Under the pieces are notes generated by a model. That model searched no databases. It had not been told where the DNA came from and saw only the letters and a program-made list of their open reading frames with translations. From NCBI GenBank assembly GCA_000648925.1, contig JFHF01000030.1:40475-104474 (forward strand): a stretch of 64,000 nucleotides of DNA. Reading direction: 5' to 3'. The position numbers were made by a program, and so were the translations under genes. Of this stretch, positions 40,310 through 49,208 are shown one piece after another (the stretch's first letter is position 1; every line of letters starts with the position of its first letter). The DNA comes from Caballeronia jiangsuensis. GTDB taxonomy: Bacteria > Pseudomonadota > Gammaproteobacteria > Burkholderiales > Burkholderiaceae.

Positions 40310-40346
40310 CGTTTCGGAGTGCGTCGTCGCGTGCCGGGCGCGCGTG

Positions 40347-42107
40347 CTATTCGGCTACGGGCACCGCGCCCCGCAGTCGCGCACGCAACGCCCGCGTCTC
40401 GGCGAGATCGACACGCGGCGCGTCCGTCTCGACGATCACGACGCCGTAGTCATCGAATGCGCTGTCGGGCGAAACGTATTCGTCGAGCACGTCGCGCAAC
40501 ACCAGCTCCGGGTCGCGATCGAGCGGATCGCCCCAGCCGCCGCCGCCCTGCTTGCGCGCGAACACGATCTCGCCGGGCTGCTGGAAATAGCTCTCCCGCG
40601 CGATGTACACCGGCTCTTCGTTGGGCCCCGTGTAGTCGAGCACCACGAGATTGCCGACGCTTTCGCTGCCGCCCGCGAAGCCTTTGAGCGGATAGCGCGA
40701 ATGCTGGACCTGGAAGTGATTGCCGACCGCATCCGTGGTGGCGCGCCGCTGCATCAGGTGCGCCGGAGAGCCGCGCCAGCGGCCGGGCGCGGCGGTGTCG
40801 ATGCCGTACTCGTTCTGCAAATAGAGGAACGGGAACAGCACTTCCATCAGTTCGAACGACGGAATCCGCAGCGACCCGTGAGGCGCCGCATAGCCGCCCC
40901 ATCCGTCGGCGCCATACGCGCCGCCGCTCGACACGGGCGCGGCCGAATAGTCGAAGCTGATGTAAAGCTCGCTGTCGTAGCGCTTGTTGAGGCCGAAGAT
41001 CACATCGATGGTCAGGTCGATGAAGGCCGAGCCGGTGCGCTCCGGCACGACCTTTTCCAGGGCTTTCATCGTCGCCTGGCCGATGTCGTTGCCGATGCAG
41101 AGCGTCGAGTTGCCGACCGGCGCCGGCGAATACGGATTCACCACGGTGCCTTTCGGCAGATGGACCTTGATCGGCCGGAAGAACCCCGAGTTCACGGGAA
41201 TACCCGCCATCGCTACCGAGAATTCGGTATAGACCCACGACAAACTGTTGCCGGGCGCGCTGTTGATGAAGCCCTGCGTCTGCTCGTGCGTGCCCGTCAG
41301 ATCGACCGAGCAGGTGTCGCCTTCCACCGTGATCGCCACGTCGACGTTGATGTCCTCGCCGCCGCCGAAGTCATGATCGAGAATGCTCTGGCCGCGATAC
41401 ACGCCGTCGGGCCATGCCGCGATCACGGAGCGGACCTGCTTCTCGCTGTAGTCGAGCAGGTAGCCGATCGTATCGATGATGGTTTCGAGGCCGTACTTCT
41501 CGATGAGACGCAGGATCCGGTCTTCGCCGACCTTGCAGGAACCGATCATCGCGTTCAGATCGCCCATCATCGCGTCGGGCAAGCGATTGTTCGCGCGCAG
41601 CAGGTCGACGACGTCACGCCGCATCTCGCCCTTCTCGCAGATTTTCATCGGCGCGAGGCGGAAGCCTTCCTGCCAGATTTCGTTGGCCTTCGAGTTGTAG
41701 CCTCCCGGCACCGGTCCGCCGATCTCCATGAAGTGCGCGCGCACCGCCGGAAAGAAGACCGGCTTGTTGTTGTAGAAGATCGGCTTCATCACCGTCCAGT
41801 CGGGAAGATGACTCCCCCCGAAATACGGATCGGTCGCGATGATCATGTCGCCTTCGTTCAGGTTGTACTTGAACTCGCGCAGCATCGCCTCGACCGAGGT
41901 CAGCGAAGCGTAGATGTGGACCGGCTGCGAATTGGCGCGCGCGAGCAGATCGACCTGCGTGCCGCGTGCATAGAAAATGCCGGTCGAATAGTCGTGAGCT
42001 TCGGAGAAGGCCGGCGAGACCGATGTGTTTTCCATCGTCTTGCTGATTTCTTCGGAGACCGTCTCAAGGTATTGCCGGACGATCTCGGCGGTGATCCTGT
42101 CAACCAT
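40347..42107 (-). CDS. hydantoinase B/oxoprolinase-type subunit (HyuB-like), copy 1
   Basis: 586 residues spanning the HyuB family: ITAEIVRQYLETVSEEISKTMENTSVSP at the start, DMIIATDPYFGGSHLPDWTV, SVDLTGTHEQTQGFIN, and KQGGGGWGDPLDRDPELVLRDV at the end. HyuB works with HyuA in ATP-dependent opening of cyclic amides (hydantoin, 5-oxoproline, caprolactam) or in carboxylation of ketones. Its start overlaps the preceding HyuB gene by eight bases. The two HyuB proteins differ widely in sequence, so this is not a recent duplication. Confidence 0.9.
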   Translation of the reverse strand: MVDRITAEIVRQYLETVSEEISKTMENTSVSPAFSEAHDYSTGIFYARGTQVDLLARANSQPVHIYASLTSVEAMLREFKYNLNEGDMIIATDPYFGGSHLPDWTVMKPIFYNNKPVFFPAVRAHFMEIGGPVPGGYNSKANEIWQEGFRLAPMKICEKGEMRRDVVDLLRANNRLPDAMMGDLNAMIGSCKVGEDRILRLIEKYGLETIIDTIGYLLDYSEKQVRSVIAAWPDGVYRGQSILDHDFGGGEDINVDVAITVEGDTCSVDLTGTHEQTQGFINSAPGNSLSWVYTEFSVAMAGIPVNSGFFRPIKVHLPKGTVVNPYSPAPVGNSTLCIGNDIGQATMKALEKVVPERTGSAFIDLTIDVIFGLNKRYDSELYISFDYSAAPVSSGGAYGADGWGGYAAPHGSLRIPSFELMEVLFPFLYLQNEYGIDTAAPGRWRGSPAHLMQRRATTDAVGNHFQVQHSRYPLKGFAGGSESVGNLVVLDYTGPNEEPVYIARESYFQQPGEIVFARKQGGGGWGDPLDRDPELVLRDVLDEYVSPDSAFDDYGVVIVETDAPRVDLAETRALRARLRGAVPVAE

Positions 42108-43887
42108 GTTCGCGCTCCCGGATTTCAGTGAGTGCTGCGTGTACGCCGCGGATGAGCTCGGTCGCGCGGCGATCGAGCGTCAGCGATTCGGGGTCGATCT
42201 CCACGCCGTAGCGCTGGCGCGCGGACTCGACGCTCACGAGCCCGTCGACGACATCGGTCAGCACCTGTTCGGGCGCGCGCGCATACGGGTCGCCCCAGCC
42301 GGTCCCGCCGCCCATGACGACCGTGATCGTCGCATCGTCCTGCAACGGCCATCCGGTGAGGACATCGAGGACATCCAGCTCCTTTTCGCCGATGCTGCGA
42401 ATCTCGACTGCATTGCCGCTTCCCGCCTGCCCGCCATGCGGCGCGAGCCCGCTCCCCGAACGCGGAACGACGACGGCGGTCAGCCGCAGTTCACCTGCCG
42501 GCGGACGCGGAAGCGAGATGACCGCGCGCGTTCCCGGACTTCCCCGCTGTGTGCCGGGACCGCCGGAATCGGTCGCGTATTCGAATTGCTCGACGCGTCC
42601 GCCTCGCCCCGCTTCGTACAGTTCGACCGAAGGCAGCGGCACGCGCGCCGCGATACCGGGCAAGCCCCAGCCGTCGTGCTCGGCGGTGGCGTCGGTGTCG
42701 CCCAGCGCGAAGTTGGAGAAGTCGAACATTTCCGCCTGCTCGACGGTGCGGCCGTGACGGGCGAGGTGATGGATGGAGAACAGCAGCATCGCGTTCGACG
42801 TGACGCGTCCGCCGCGTCCCGGCAGCGCAAGATCGATCGCGGCGCAAACGGCCTCCGCGATCTCGCAGCCGGCATGCTGCAAGCCCCATCCCGTCGGCGC
42901 CGGGTAGCGCGGATTCACGAACGTTCCCTCCGGCGCGATCACGTTCACGCAGCGCATCGATCCGGCATTGCACGGCACTTCGCCGCCGAAGGCCACGATG
43001 AGCGGCAGGACGGCAAACGTCGAACTCACGGACCGGCTCGCGTTGACGAATCCCGGCGACTGCGCATCGGTGCCGGAGAAGTCGATCGTCACCGTGCCGT
43101 CGCTTGCGCTCAGCGCCACGCGCACGGTTGCGTCACGGCCGCCGTGGGCGTCGTGTGCCAGCACGCCACGCCCTTCATGGCGACCGGGAGGAAGCTGTTC
43201 GATCAGCGCGCGCATGCGCCGCTCGGAATAGTCCAGCACCCAGTCGACCGCCGCCAGCAACGGCTCGCGGCCGTAGCTGTCGAGCAGGCCGCCGAGGCGC
43301 GCCCGGCCGATCTCGGCTGCCGCCATCATCGCTTCGATGTCCAGTCCGAACGCCACCGGATTGCGGCTGTTGAGCGAAAGGGTTTGCAGCAGATCGCGGC
43401 GCAGCTTGCCTTCCCGCACGAGCCGCACCGGCGTGCAGCGCGCGGCTTCCGCCCATAGCTCGGTCGCGCCCGGGTCGAGATTGCCGCGCACGTTGCCCGC
43501 GAAATCCTCCGTGTGTCCGCACACCGCGACGTACAGCGTGATGGAATCGCCGTATGCGACGGGCGCAACCAGCGTGAAGGTTTGCAGTCCCGCACCGCCG
43601 CCATAGGGATCGTTCGTCAGCAGCATGTCTTCGGCGGACAGGTCGTACTGGAAATAGTCGATCACGGTGGCGGCCGTCATCGCCATCGGATACATGTAGA
43701 GCGGATTGCTGACCGCGATCAGTTGCCCTTCTTCGGTGAACAAAGCAGTCGCGCAGCGGCGCGATACGCCGATGGTCGGCGAGTACGCCGTGTTGGCGAG
43801 CGTCGCTTCCATCTCGGCGACGACAGCCTCGAACTTGCTGCGCAGAATCGCGGCGGAAACAACGTCCTGTCTGGGTGGCATCGTCAT
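42100..43887 (-). CDS. hydantoinase B/oxoprolinase-type subunit (HyuB-like), copy 2
   Basis: 595 residues, also full-length HyuB: LRSKFEAVVAEMEATLANTAYSPTI, DMLLTNDPYGGGAGLQTF, TIDFSGTDAQSPGFVNASRS and VVMGGGTGWGDPYARAPEQVLTDVVDG. Compared with copy 1 the DPYFGGSH loop reads DPYGGGAG, so the metal or substrate site may differ. It lies nine bases after the HyuA gene and overlaps copy 1. A complex with one A and two distinct B subunits is the natural inference. Confidence 0.9.
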   Translation of the reverse strand: MTMPPRQDVVSAAILRSKFEAVVAEMEATLANTAYSPTIGVSRRCATALFTEEGQLIAVSNPLYMYPMAMTAATVIDYFQYDLSAEDMLLTNDPYGGGAGLQTFTLVAPVAYGDSITLYVAVCGHTEDFAGNVRGNLDPGATELWAEAARCTPVRLVREGKLRRDLLQTLSLNSRNPVAFGLDIEAMMAAAEIGRARLGGLLDSYGREPLLAAVDWVLDYSERRMRALIEQLPPGRHEGRGVLAHDAHGGRDATVRVALSASDGTVTIDFSGTDAQSPGFVNASRSVSSTFAVLPLIVAFGGEVPCNAGSMRCVNVIAPEGTFVNPRYPAPTGWGLQHAGCEIAEAVCAAIDLALPGRGGRVTSNAMLLFSIHHLARHGRTVEQAEMFDFSNFALGDTDATAEHDGWGLPGIAARVPLPSVELYEAGRGGRVEQFEYATDSGGPGTQRGSPGTRAVISLPRPPAGELRLTAVVVPRSGSGLAPHGGQAGSGNAVEIRSIGEKELDVLDVLTGWPLQDDATITVVMGGGTGWGDPYARAPEQVLTDVVDGLVSVESARQRYGVEIDPESLTLDRRATELIRGVHAALTEIREREHG

Positions 43888-43896
43888 GGCTTCCCC

Positions 43897-45960
43897 TTAG
43901 TCCAGGCTTTCGATGACGTAGGTCTGGTAGTGGTCGAGCACCGCTTCCTGGCCGGGATAGATGACGATCGTCGTCGCGGGTTCCTCGATGATCGACGGTC
44001 CCGCGATGATGTTGCCGGGTGTCACTTTCGTGCCGTCGTACACCGGCACGTCGAGATAGCCCAGACCTTCGAAGCTCGCCGAACGCGTGCCCTTGCGCGC
44101 CTGATCGGGCTTCTCCGAGCCGAACGGCTGGCTGCGGTACTTCATCGTGTCGCGCGTGCCGATAAGGTCGGAGCGCACACTCAGAATTTCGACCGGCTGT
44201 TCCGGCCGCTTGAACGAGTAGAGCTTCGCGTGCAGATCGTGGAAGTCCTGCAACGTCTTCTTGAGCGTGAGATCCGATACACGCTTCGTGCGCGAGCGGA
44301 TCGGCACGGTCACTTCGTGCGTCTGGCCGACATAGCGCATGTCGATCGATCGTTGTGCAACGACTTCGATCACACCGTGCGCCGAAGCGAGAAGCGCTTC
44401 CGGTTCACGCTCGATATCCTCGAAGATGCCGTTGAGCACATCGAGATCCACCTGGCCGATACGCGCGATGTAACTCTTGACCTTCGAAATCTTGAAGTCC
44501 GATATGAGGCAGCCGAGCGCGCAGAACACCCCGGCGTTCTTCGGCACGAGCACCGTCTTGATGCCGAGGTCCTTCGCCTGCACGCCCATGTGGATCGGCC
44601 CGGCGCCGCCGAACGCCATCAGCGCGAAATCGCGCGGGTCGCGTCCGCGCGATACCGACACGTAGCGCACCGCATTGGTCATCGCACCGTTGGAGATGCG
44701 GAAGATGCCGCTCGCCGCCTCTTCCACCGAAATGCCCAGCGGCTCGGCGATGCGCGTGCGGACCGCGTCGCGTGCCGCCTCGATATCGAGCGCGATCTTT
44801 CCGCCGCCGATGGCGCCCGGATTCAGGTAGCCGAGAATCAGATTGGCGTCGGTGACGGTCGGCTCCTTGCCGCCGCGCCCATAGCAGGCAGGGCCGGGGT
44901 TGGAACTCGCGCTGCGCGGGCCGACGCGCAACGCGCCGCCTTCGTCGATCCAGGCGATCGAACCGCCTCCCGTACCGATCGAGTGGATGTCGATCATCGG
45001 CGCGGCGACGCGATAGCGATTGACCCACGAATCGACACCGATGTCCGGCGCACCGTCGTTGATGAGGCAGACGTCGTAGCTCGTGCCGCCCATATCGACC
45101 GCGATGATGTCCTTGAACCCCGACCACTCGCCCACCGCGATCGCCGCCGTCACGCCGCCGGAAGGCCCCGACTGGATGAGTTCCACGCCGCGTTCCGTGC
45201 AGTAGGCGAGATCCATCACGCCGCCGTTCGAGAGCTTGATGAACAGCTTGCCGCCGAAGCCGCTCTCGACGAGGCGCGCTTCCAGTCTGCGCAGATAGTT
45301 GCTGAGTTTCGGGCTCAGATAGGCGTTGAGCAGCGTGGTGCTGAAGCGCTCGAACTCGCGCACTTGCGGCAGCACTTCGGACGAGATGGAAATGTGCGCG
45401 TCCGGCAACTCTTCGCGAACGATCTCGCGAGCGCGAATTTCATGGACGGCATTCTGGAACGAAAACAGAAAGCAGATCGCCACCGATTCGACGCCGAGCT
45501 TCCTTAGTTCGCGCGCCGCCTCGCGCACTTCAGCTTCGTCGAGATGGAAAACGATCTTGCCTTCGCTATCGATCCGCTCGGTCACGCCCTTGCGCTTCTG
45601 GCGCGGCACGATCGGAAAGGGTGCCGGAAGACGGATGTCGAAATGGTCTTCCTTGAAGCCGGTGCGCAGTTCGATGATGTCGCGAAAGCCCTTCGTCGTG
45701 ATCATCCCGGTGTTGGCCCCCGCATACTCCAGGATGGCGTTGGTGACGACCGTTGTTCCGAGAACGAAGGAACTCGTCTCGCGGAACAGCGTCTGCACGT
45801 CGGTGTGAAAATGCTCGGCCATCATGGCCACTGCATTGAGAATGCCGGTTGCCTCATCGGAAGGTGTGGTCAGCGTCTTGCCGCTGAATGTCTCACCTCC
45901 ATTTCGGACAACGAAATCTGTAAATGTCCCGCCGACGTCGATACCAATTTCGTAACCCAC
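43897..45960 (-). CDS. hydantoinase A/oxoprolinase-type ATPase subunit (HyuA-like)
   Basis: 687 residues from a GTG start with GGGAG seven bases upstream. The acetate-kinase/actin-like ATP-binding motif IGIDVGGTFTDFVV is at residues 5-18, with a second phosphate motif in AVDMGGTSYDVCLI and FGGAGPIH near the middle. It phosphorylates the amide or enol oxygen so that the B subunit can complete hydrolysis or carboxylation. First gene of the eight-gene enzyme operon, downstream of the operator-rich region at 46261-46387. Confidence 0.92.
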   Translation of the reverse strand: MGYEIGIDVGGTFTDFVVRNGGETFSGKTLTTPSDEATGILNAVAMMAEHFHTDVQTLFRETSSFVLGTTVVTNAILEYAGANTGMITTKGFRDIIELRTGFKEDHFDIRLPAPFPIVPRQKRKGVTERIDSEGKIVFHLDEAEVREAARELRKLGVESVAICFLFSFQNAVHEIRAREIVREELPDAHISISSEVLPQVREFERFSTTLLNAYLSPKLSNYLRRLEARLVESGFGGKLFIKLSNGGVMDLAYCTERGVELIQSGPSGGVTAAIAVGEWSGFKDIIAVDMGGTSYDVCLINDGAPDIGVDSWVNRYRVAAPMIDIHSIGTGGGSIAWIDEGGALRVGPRSASSNPGPACYGRGGKEPTVTDANLILGYLNPGAIGGGKIALDIEAARDAVRTRIAEPLGISVEEAASGIFRISNGAMTNAVRYVSVSRGRDPRDFALMAFGGAGPIHMGVQAKDLGIKTVLVPKNAGVFCALGCLISDFKISKVKSYIARIGQVDLDVLNGIFEDIEREPEALLASAHGVIEVVAQRSIDMRYVGQTHEVTVPIRSRTKRVSDLTLKKTLQDFHDLHAKLYSFKRPEQPVEILSVRSDLIGTRDTMKYRSQPFGSEKPDQARKGTRSASFEGLGYLDVPVYDGTKVTPGNIIAGPSIIEEPATTIVIYPGQEAVLDHYQTYVIESLD

Positions 45961-46260
45961 GAACGCTCTCCCTTATCAACGTGCGCGGATCGTCTCCGAT
46001 GCCCGCGCTCATGCCGGATTTCGTCTTCGGAACTTGCTGTGTTCATCGGACGACCGCGCAGTTCGACAGCGCCGCACGACGTCCCGATGTGAATCAGGAA
46101 CCGTGGAGCCGCCGATCTGCCACCTTGCAAAGCCACATGCAAATGATTTCGATGCGCCGGAAAAAGCTCATGGGCGCGGATTTTCTTGCGCGCCATCGTG
46201 ACCCGTCGCCATACTGAACACGACCGACAGTCTCGATGTCGTTCCTGCGACAATCAATTT

Positions 46261-46301
46261 ATAGGTAACGCTACACATAAAGTATAGGTACTTTAACCAT
46301 C
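46261..46301. promoter_or_regulatory. two tandem degenerate operator-like sites
   Basis: ATAGGT-N6-ACACAT at 46261-46278 and ATAGGT-N6-ACCATC at 46284-46301 each keep one perfect arm and part of the second. Their starts are 23 bp apart. They are the sites nearest to the hydantoinase operon. Confidence 0.45.
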
Positions 46302-46344
46302 AAATCAAGATAGCTCGGCGGCTTGACCGCAATCTTATGGGCTA

Positions 46345-46358
46345 GGACATACCCTGAG
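46345..46358 (-). repeat. 14-mer shared with the left operon's promoter region
   Basis: The minus strand reads CTCAGGGTATGTCC, one mismatch from 29115-29128. It lies between the tandem sites and the O3 palindrome. Confidence 0.5.
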
Positions 46359-46369
46359 TTCTCTAATCA

Positions 46370-46387
46370 ATAGGTATGTCGACCGAT
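46370..46387. promoter_or_regulatory. operator-like palindrome O3 (ATAGGT-N6-ACCGAT)
   Basis: ATAGGT ATGTCG ACCGAT, 11 of 12 arm bases as in O1. The spacer ATGTCG equals that of O2 on the opposite strand. It lies upstream of the hydantoinase operon and downstream of tetR. Confidence 0.6.
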
Positions 46388-46612
46388 TAAAGTGCATACA
46401 TAGATCGCGATTGGGAATGCGGCAGCGCGCACGTAGACAGGCGGATCGGCAAAAGGAGTCGATAGCGCCGCATGGCGGGCGATCATTGTGAGGAGCGGCT
46501 GTAAGGAGGGAGACGGCGAGGGCCCAGGCGCGAGGGCTTTGATTCGACTATGCGACGAAGAGGACTTTGTGGCGACGCGCCGACGGCGAGTCGCCGAAGC
46601 ACGACATGCAGA

Positions 46613-47302
46613 TCAGGTCGAGGCGTTGCTCAGCGCTCTCCAGACGCCCTTCGTCGCGCGTCGCAGCGCGTCACGCTCGGGCACGCTCGGTCCGCTGCGT
46701 CGGCAGAAAACGATGAGTCCCTGGACATGGGCCATGATCAGCGTGCCGCGCATGGTGCATTCTTCGGCCGACAGGTTTGGATTGATCGCCGCGATGAGGT
46801 CGATCCAGATCTGGCAGAGTTGCTTGTTCCCCTCCACGACGAGTTCGCTTACGCCTTTGTCGCGCTCCGCCAGCGTCCAGATGTCGAGGCAGAAGGCGGC
46901 CACGCTGGACGTCGGCTGGCTCGCATCGACCAGAACGTCGTCGAAAAAATCGTCGATCAGTGCATCGAGACGCGCTTCGGGCGTGCGAAGCTTGTTCCTG
47001 CTCAGCTTGGAATAACGTTCGATATAGCGGCTGTAGGATTCGCGGATCGTCGCATGCAGCAGTTGGTCCCGCGTGCCGAAGTAGTGCTGGAGGGTGCTCA
47101 GTCGTAACCCGACGGCCTGAGCGACACGGTTCGCGCTGTAGCCCGCGTAGCCTTCGGATGCGAAAACGTCGATTGACGCTTCGAGGATTTCAGGAATGCG
47201 GCTCGCCTTGTTTCCGCGCAATCTCACTTTCGTCTCGGTAGGCTTGTCCCGTTCTTTACCTTGAATGTCCGCCGAAGTGATTTTGATCGCCATCGTTTTC
47301 AT
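46613..47302 (-). CDS. TetR family transcriptional regulator
   Basis: 229 residues. The HTH lies at about residues 36-80 (PEILEASIDVFASEGYAGYSANRVAQAVGLRLSTLQHYFGTRDQLLHATI), followed by a helical ligand-binding domain (DIWTLAERDKGVSELVVEGNKQLC and a TetR_C-type end). A second start three codons later is possible; neither has a strong ribosome site. It has a perfect ATAGGT-N6-ACCTAT palindrome 148 bp upstream and related sites before both catabolic operons, so it is the best candidate to repress all three units until the substrate or an intermediate appears. The assignment rests on site distribution. Confidence 0.9.
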   Translation of the reverse strand: MKTMAIKITSADIQGKERDKPTETKVRLRGNKASRIPEILEASIDVFASEGYAGYSANRVAQAVGLRLSTLQHYFGTRDQLLHATIRESYSRYIERYSKLSRNKLRTPEARLDALIDDFFDDVLVDASQPTSSVAAFCLDIWTLAERDKGVSELVVEGNKQLCQIWIDLIAAINPNLSAEECTMRGTLIMAHVQGLIVFCRRSGPSVPERDALRRATKGVWRALSNAST

Positions 47303-47449
47303 CAGGAAGTTCCAGTATCGAAATTTCTCGTCTTCGCGGTATCAGTGGATAGTTGCGCTCATCGCGCGGCGTCCCGGTCGCCATTCGCCGGACAGTTGCA
47401 GGCTATGCAACTATGCCACGTCCTGATATTAGCATGTCAGAGCGGGGAA

Positions 47450-47467
47450 ATAGGTTCTATTACCTAT
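47450..47467. promoter_or_regulatory. operator-like palindrome O4 (ATAGGT-N6-ACCTAT), perfect, upstream of tetR
   Basis: ATAGGT TCTATT ACCTAT has both arms identical to O1, 18 kb away, but a different spacer, so the arms rather than the spacer are conserved. Its place before the TetR gene suggests autoregulation. Confidence 0.7.
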
Positions 47468-47596
47468 AACCGGACGAGATGGCGCGGCGCTGGTCTCCAG
47501 CCTGCCCGAGAATTTCATTTCGCACTACTCCGATACTTAAAAGACCGGTCGAATCATCCGTACGCGGATCCAGGCGCATTCGACCCACACCGCAGT

Positions 47597-49150
47597 TCAG
47601 TGCCCGCCTGCCCCCGCCGCGCCCGCACCCGCGCCCTTGCCCGGCTTCGTCAGCCAGATGAGCGGCACGATCGCGATGAAGATCAGCGCGGACAGCCAGA
47701 AGATATCGTTGAGGCCGAGCATCGCGGCCTGCGTCGTCAACGAGCGCTCGAAGAACGCCAGCGCCTGCGCAGGACTGCCGCCGAGCGTGCTTTGCACCGA
47801 ACCGATCGCGTCGACGAACGTGGGGTTATGCACGCTCGCCTGCTCGACGAGCTGCGATTGATGCAGGATGGTCCGGTCATTCCAGCCCGTGCTCGCGAGC
47901 GATGTGCCGACCGCGCCCGCGAACACGCGCACGAAGTTCGACAAGCCCGCCGCCGCCGGAATCTTCGCGGGCGGCAGGCCCGACAGGATGATGGCCGTCA
48001 GCGGCACGAAGAAGAGCGCGGTGGGAATGCCCTGCAGCAGCGTCGGGACGACGAGCGTGAACGTATCCACGCCGGTCGTGTAGTGCGAGCGCATGAAGAA
48101 CACCGCCGCGAATCCGAGAAAGGCGAGCGTGGCGAGCACGCGGGCGTCGGATCGCGGCATCAGCTTGCCCATGACCGGCGCGAGTATCACGGCGAAGATG
48201 CCGAGCGGCGCGGTGACGAGACCGGCATCGACGGAACGATAGTTGAGATACTCCTGCATCCATTGCGGCAGCAGCACGAGGTTCGAGAAGAACACCGCAT
48301 ACGCGACGGAAATCGCGACCGTCCCGCCCAGAAAGTTGCGCCCCATGAAAAGCTTGATGTCGATCACCGGGTTTTTCTCCGTCAGCTCCCAGATCAGAAA
48401 GAACACGAAGCTGATGAGCGCGAACACGCCCAGCGCGACGATCACCGGCGAATTGAACCAGTCGAGGTCCTTGCCCTTGTCGAGCATGATTTGCAGCGAC
48501 GCTACCCACGCGATCAGCGAAATCAGTCCGACCTTGTCGATCGGCACGCGCTTCGCCGGCGTTTCGCGCTCGCGATAGATCGCCCATGTCACGCCCGCCG
48601 CGAACAGCCCGACCGGAATGTTGATGTAGAAGATCCACGACCACGAATAGCTGTCGGTGATCCAGCCGCCGAGCGCGGGACCGGCGATCGGGCCCACGGT
48701 CGCGGTCATCGCCCAGAGCGAGAGCGCGGTCGAGCTTTTCTCCTTCGGATAGGAGCCGAGCAGAATCGCCTGCGACAGCGGAATCAGCGGACCGGCCACC
48801 GCGCCTTGCAGAATGCGCGCCGCGAGCAGCACGGGCAGATTCGGCGCGATGCCGCACAACCAAGACGACACGACGAACAGCAGGATCGCCCAGACGAACA
48901 GCTTGATCTGCCCGACGCGCTGCGTGAGCCAGCCCGTGAGCGGAATCGAGATAGCGTTGGCGGCGGCGAACAGCGTGATGACCCACGTGCCTTCATCGAC
49001 CGAGACGCCGAGATTGCCCGCGATCGTCGGAATCGCGACGTTGGCGATCGACGAGTCGAGCACGTTCATGAAGGTCGCGAGCGCAACGGCAAGTGTCGCG
49101 AGGACGAGCTTGCCGCCTTGCAGCGGCGCGGGTTGAGTGGTCGGGTTCAT
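47597..49150 (-). CDS. DHA2-type MFS multidrug transporter (EmrB-like)
   Basis: 517 residues with about 14 membrane spans. First span LVLATLAVALATFMNVLDSSIANVAIPTIAG with the family D (LDSSIANVA), then LTGWLTQRVGQIKLF (motif A) and ATVGPIAGPALGGWI (motif C). The C-terminus is Gly/Ala-rich. With the adaptor and channel encoded upstream on the same strand it makes a tripartite drug efflux pump. Last gene of the MarR operon; an operator-like repeat lies 24 bp before its start. Confidence 0.92.
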   Translation of the reverse strand: MNPTTQPAPLQGGKLVLATLAVALATFMNVLDSSIANVAIPTIAGNLGVSVDEGTWVITLFAAANAISIPLTGWLTQRVGQIKLFVWAILLFVVSSWLCGIAPNLPVLLAARILQGAVAGPLIPLSQAILLGSYPKEKSSTALSLWAMTATVGPIAGPALGGWITDSYSWSWIFYINIPVGLFAAGVTWAIYRERETPAKRVPIDKVGLISLIAWVASLQIMLDKGKDLDWFNSPVIVALGVFALISFVFFLIWELTEKNPVIDIKLFMGRNFLGGTVAISVAYAVFFSNLVLLPQWMQEYLNYRSVDAGLVTAPLGIFAVILAPVMGKLMPRSDARVLATLAFLGFAAVFFMRSHYTTGVDTFTLVVPTLLQGIPTALFFVPLTAIILSGLPPAKIPAAAGLSNFVRVFAGAVGTSLASTGWNDRTILHQSQLVEQASVHNPTFVDAIGSVQSTLGGSPAQALAFFERSLTTQAAMLGLNDIFWLSALIFIAIVPLIWLTKPGKGAGAGAAGAGGH

Positions 49151-49173
49151 GGCTTTACCTGATTTGTTGATGA

Positions 49174-49188
49174 CTGACCTGTCAGATA
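49174..49188. repeat. 15-bp element CTGACCTGTCAGATA, copy 1 (before the MFS gene)
   Basis: Contains the inverted repeat CTGAC-CT-GTCAG. The identical 15 bases occur at 51903-51917 before the NodT gene, and in both places GACGAAAAAA follows a few bases later. Half-site ATCTGAC (minus strand) also lies between the promoter boxes of marR. Likely MarR operator; inferred. Confidence 0.55.
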
Positions 49189-49208
49189 TTCAGACGAAAA
49201 AATACGCG

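Larger units (their letters stand above)
45961..46612. other. 652-bp regulatory region between tetR and the hydantoinase operon
   Basis: No gene is convincing here. The 46250-46400 part is AT-rich and holds the operator-like sites at 46261, 46284 and 46370 and the shared 14-mer at 46345-46358. The long leader (about 300 bp from these sites to the HyuA start) contains nothing I can name. Possible chance frames overlap the HyuA start and are ignored. Confidence 0.6.

Noticed and set aside
43513..45507. 664-codon open frame on the plus strand
   Set aside because: Opposite the HyuA gene, which is fully supported by motifs; the frame is a mirror of its codon bias.
46488..47015. 175-codon plus-strand frame opposite tetR
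   Set aside because: Antisense to a clear TetR family gene; residue content is typical of a shadow frame.
29080..47470. Catabolic region as a transposon or genomic island bounded by repeats
   Set aside because: The repeated sequences at its edges are short palindromes in promoter positions, and there is no transposase, integrase, tRNA or direct repeat at the borders.
47261..49162. 633-codon open frame on the plus strand
   Set aside because: Arg/Glu/His-rich text opposite the EmrB-like MFS gene; no recognisable domain.
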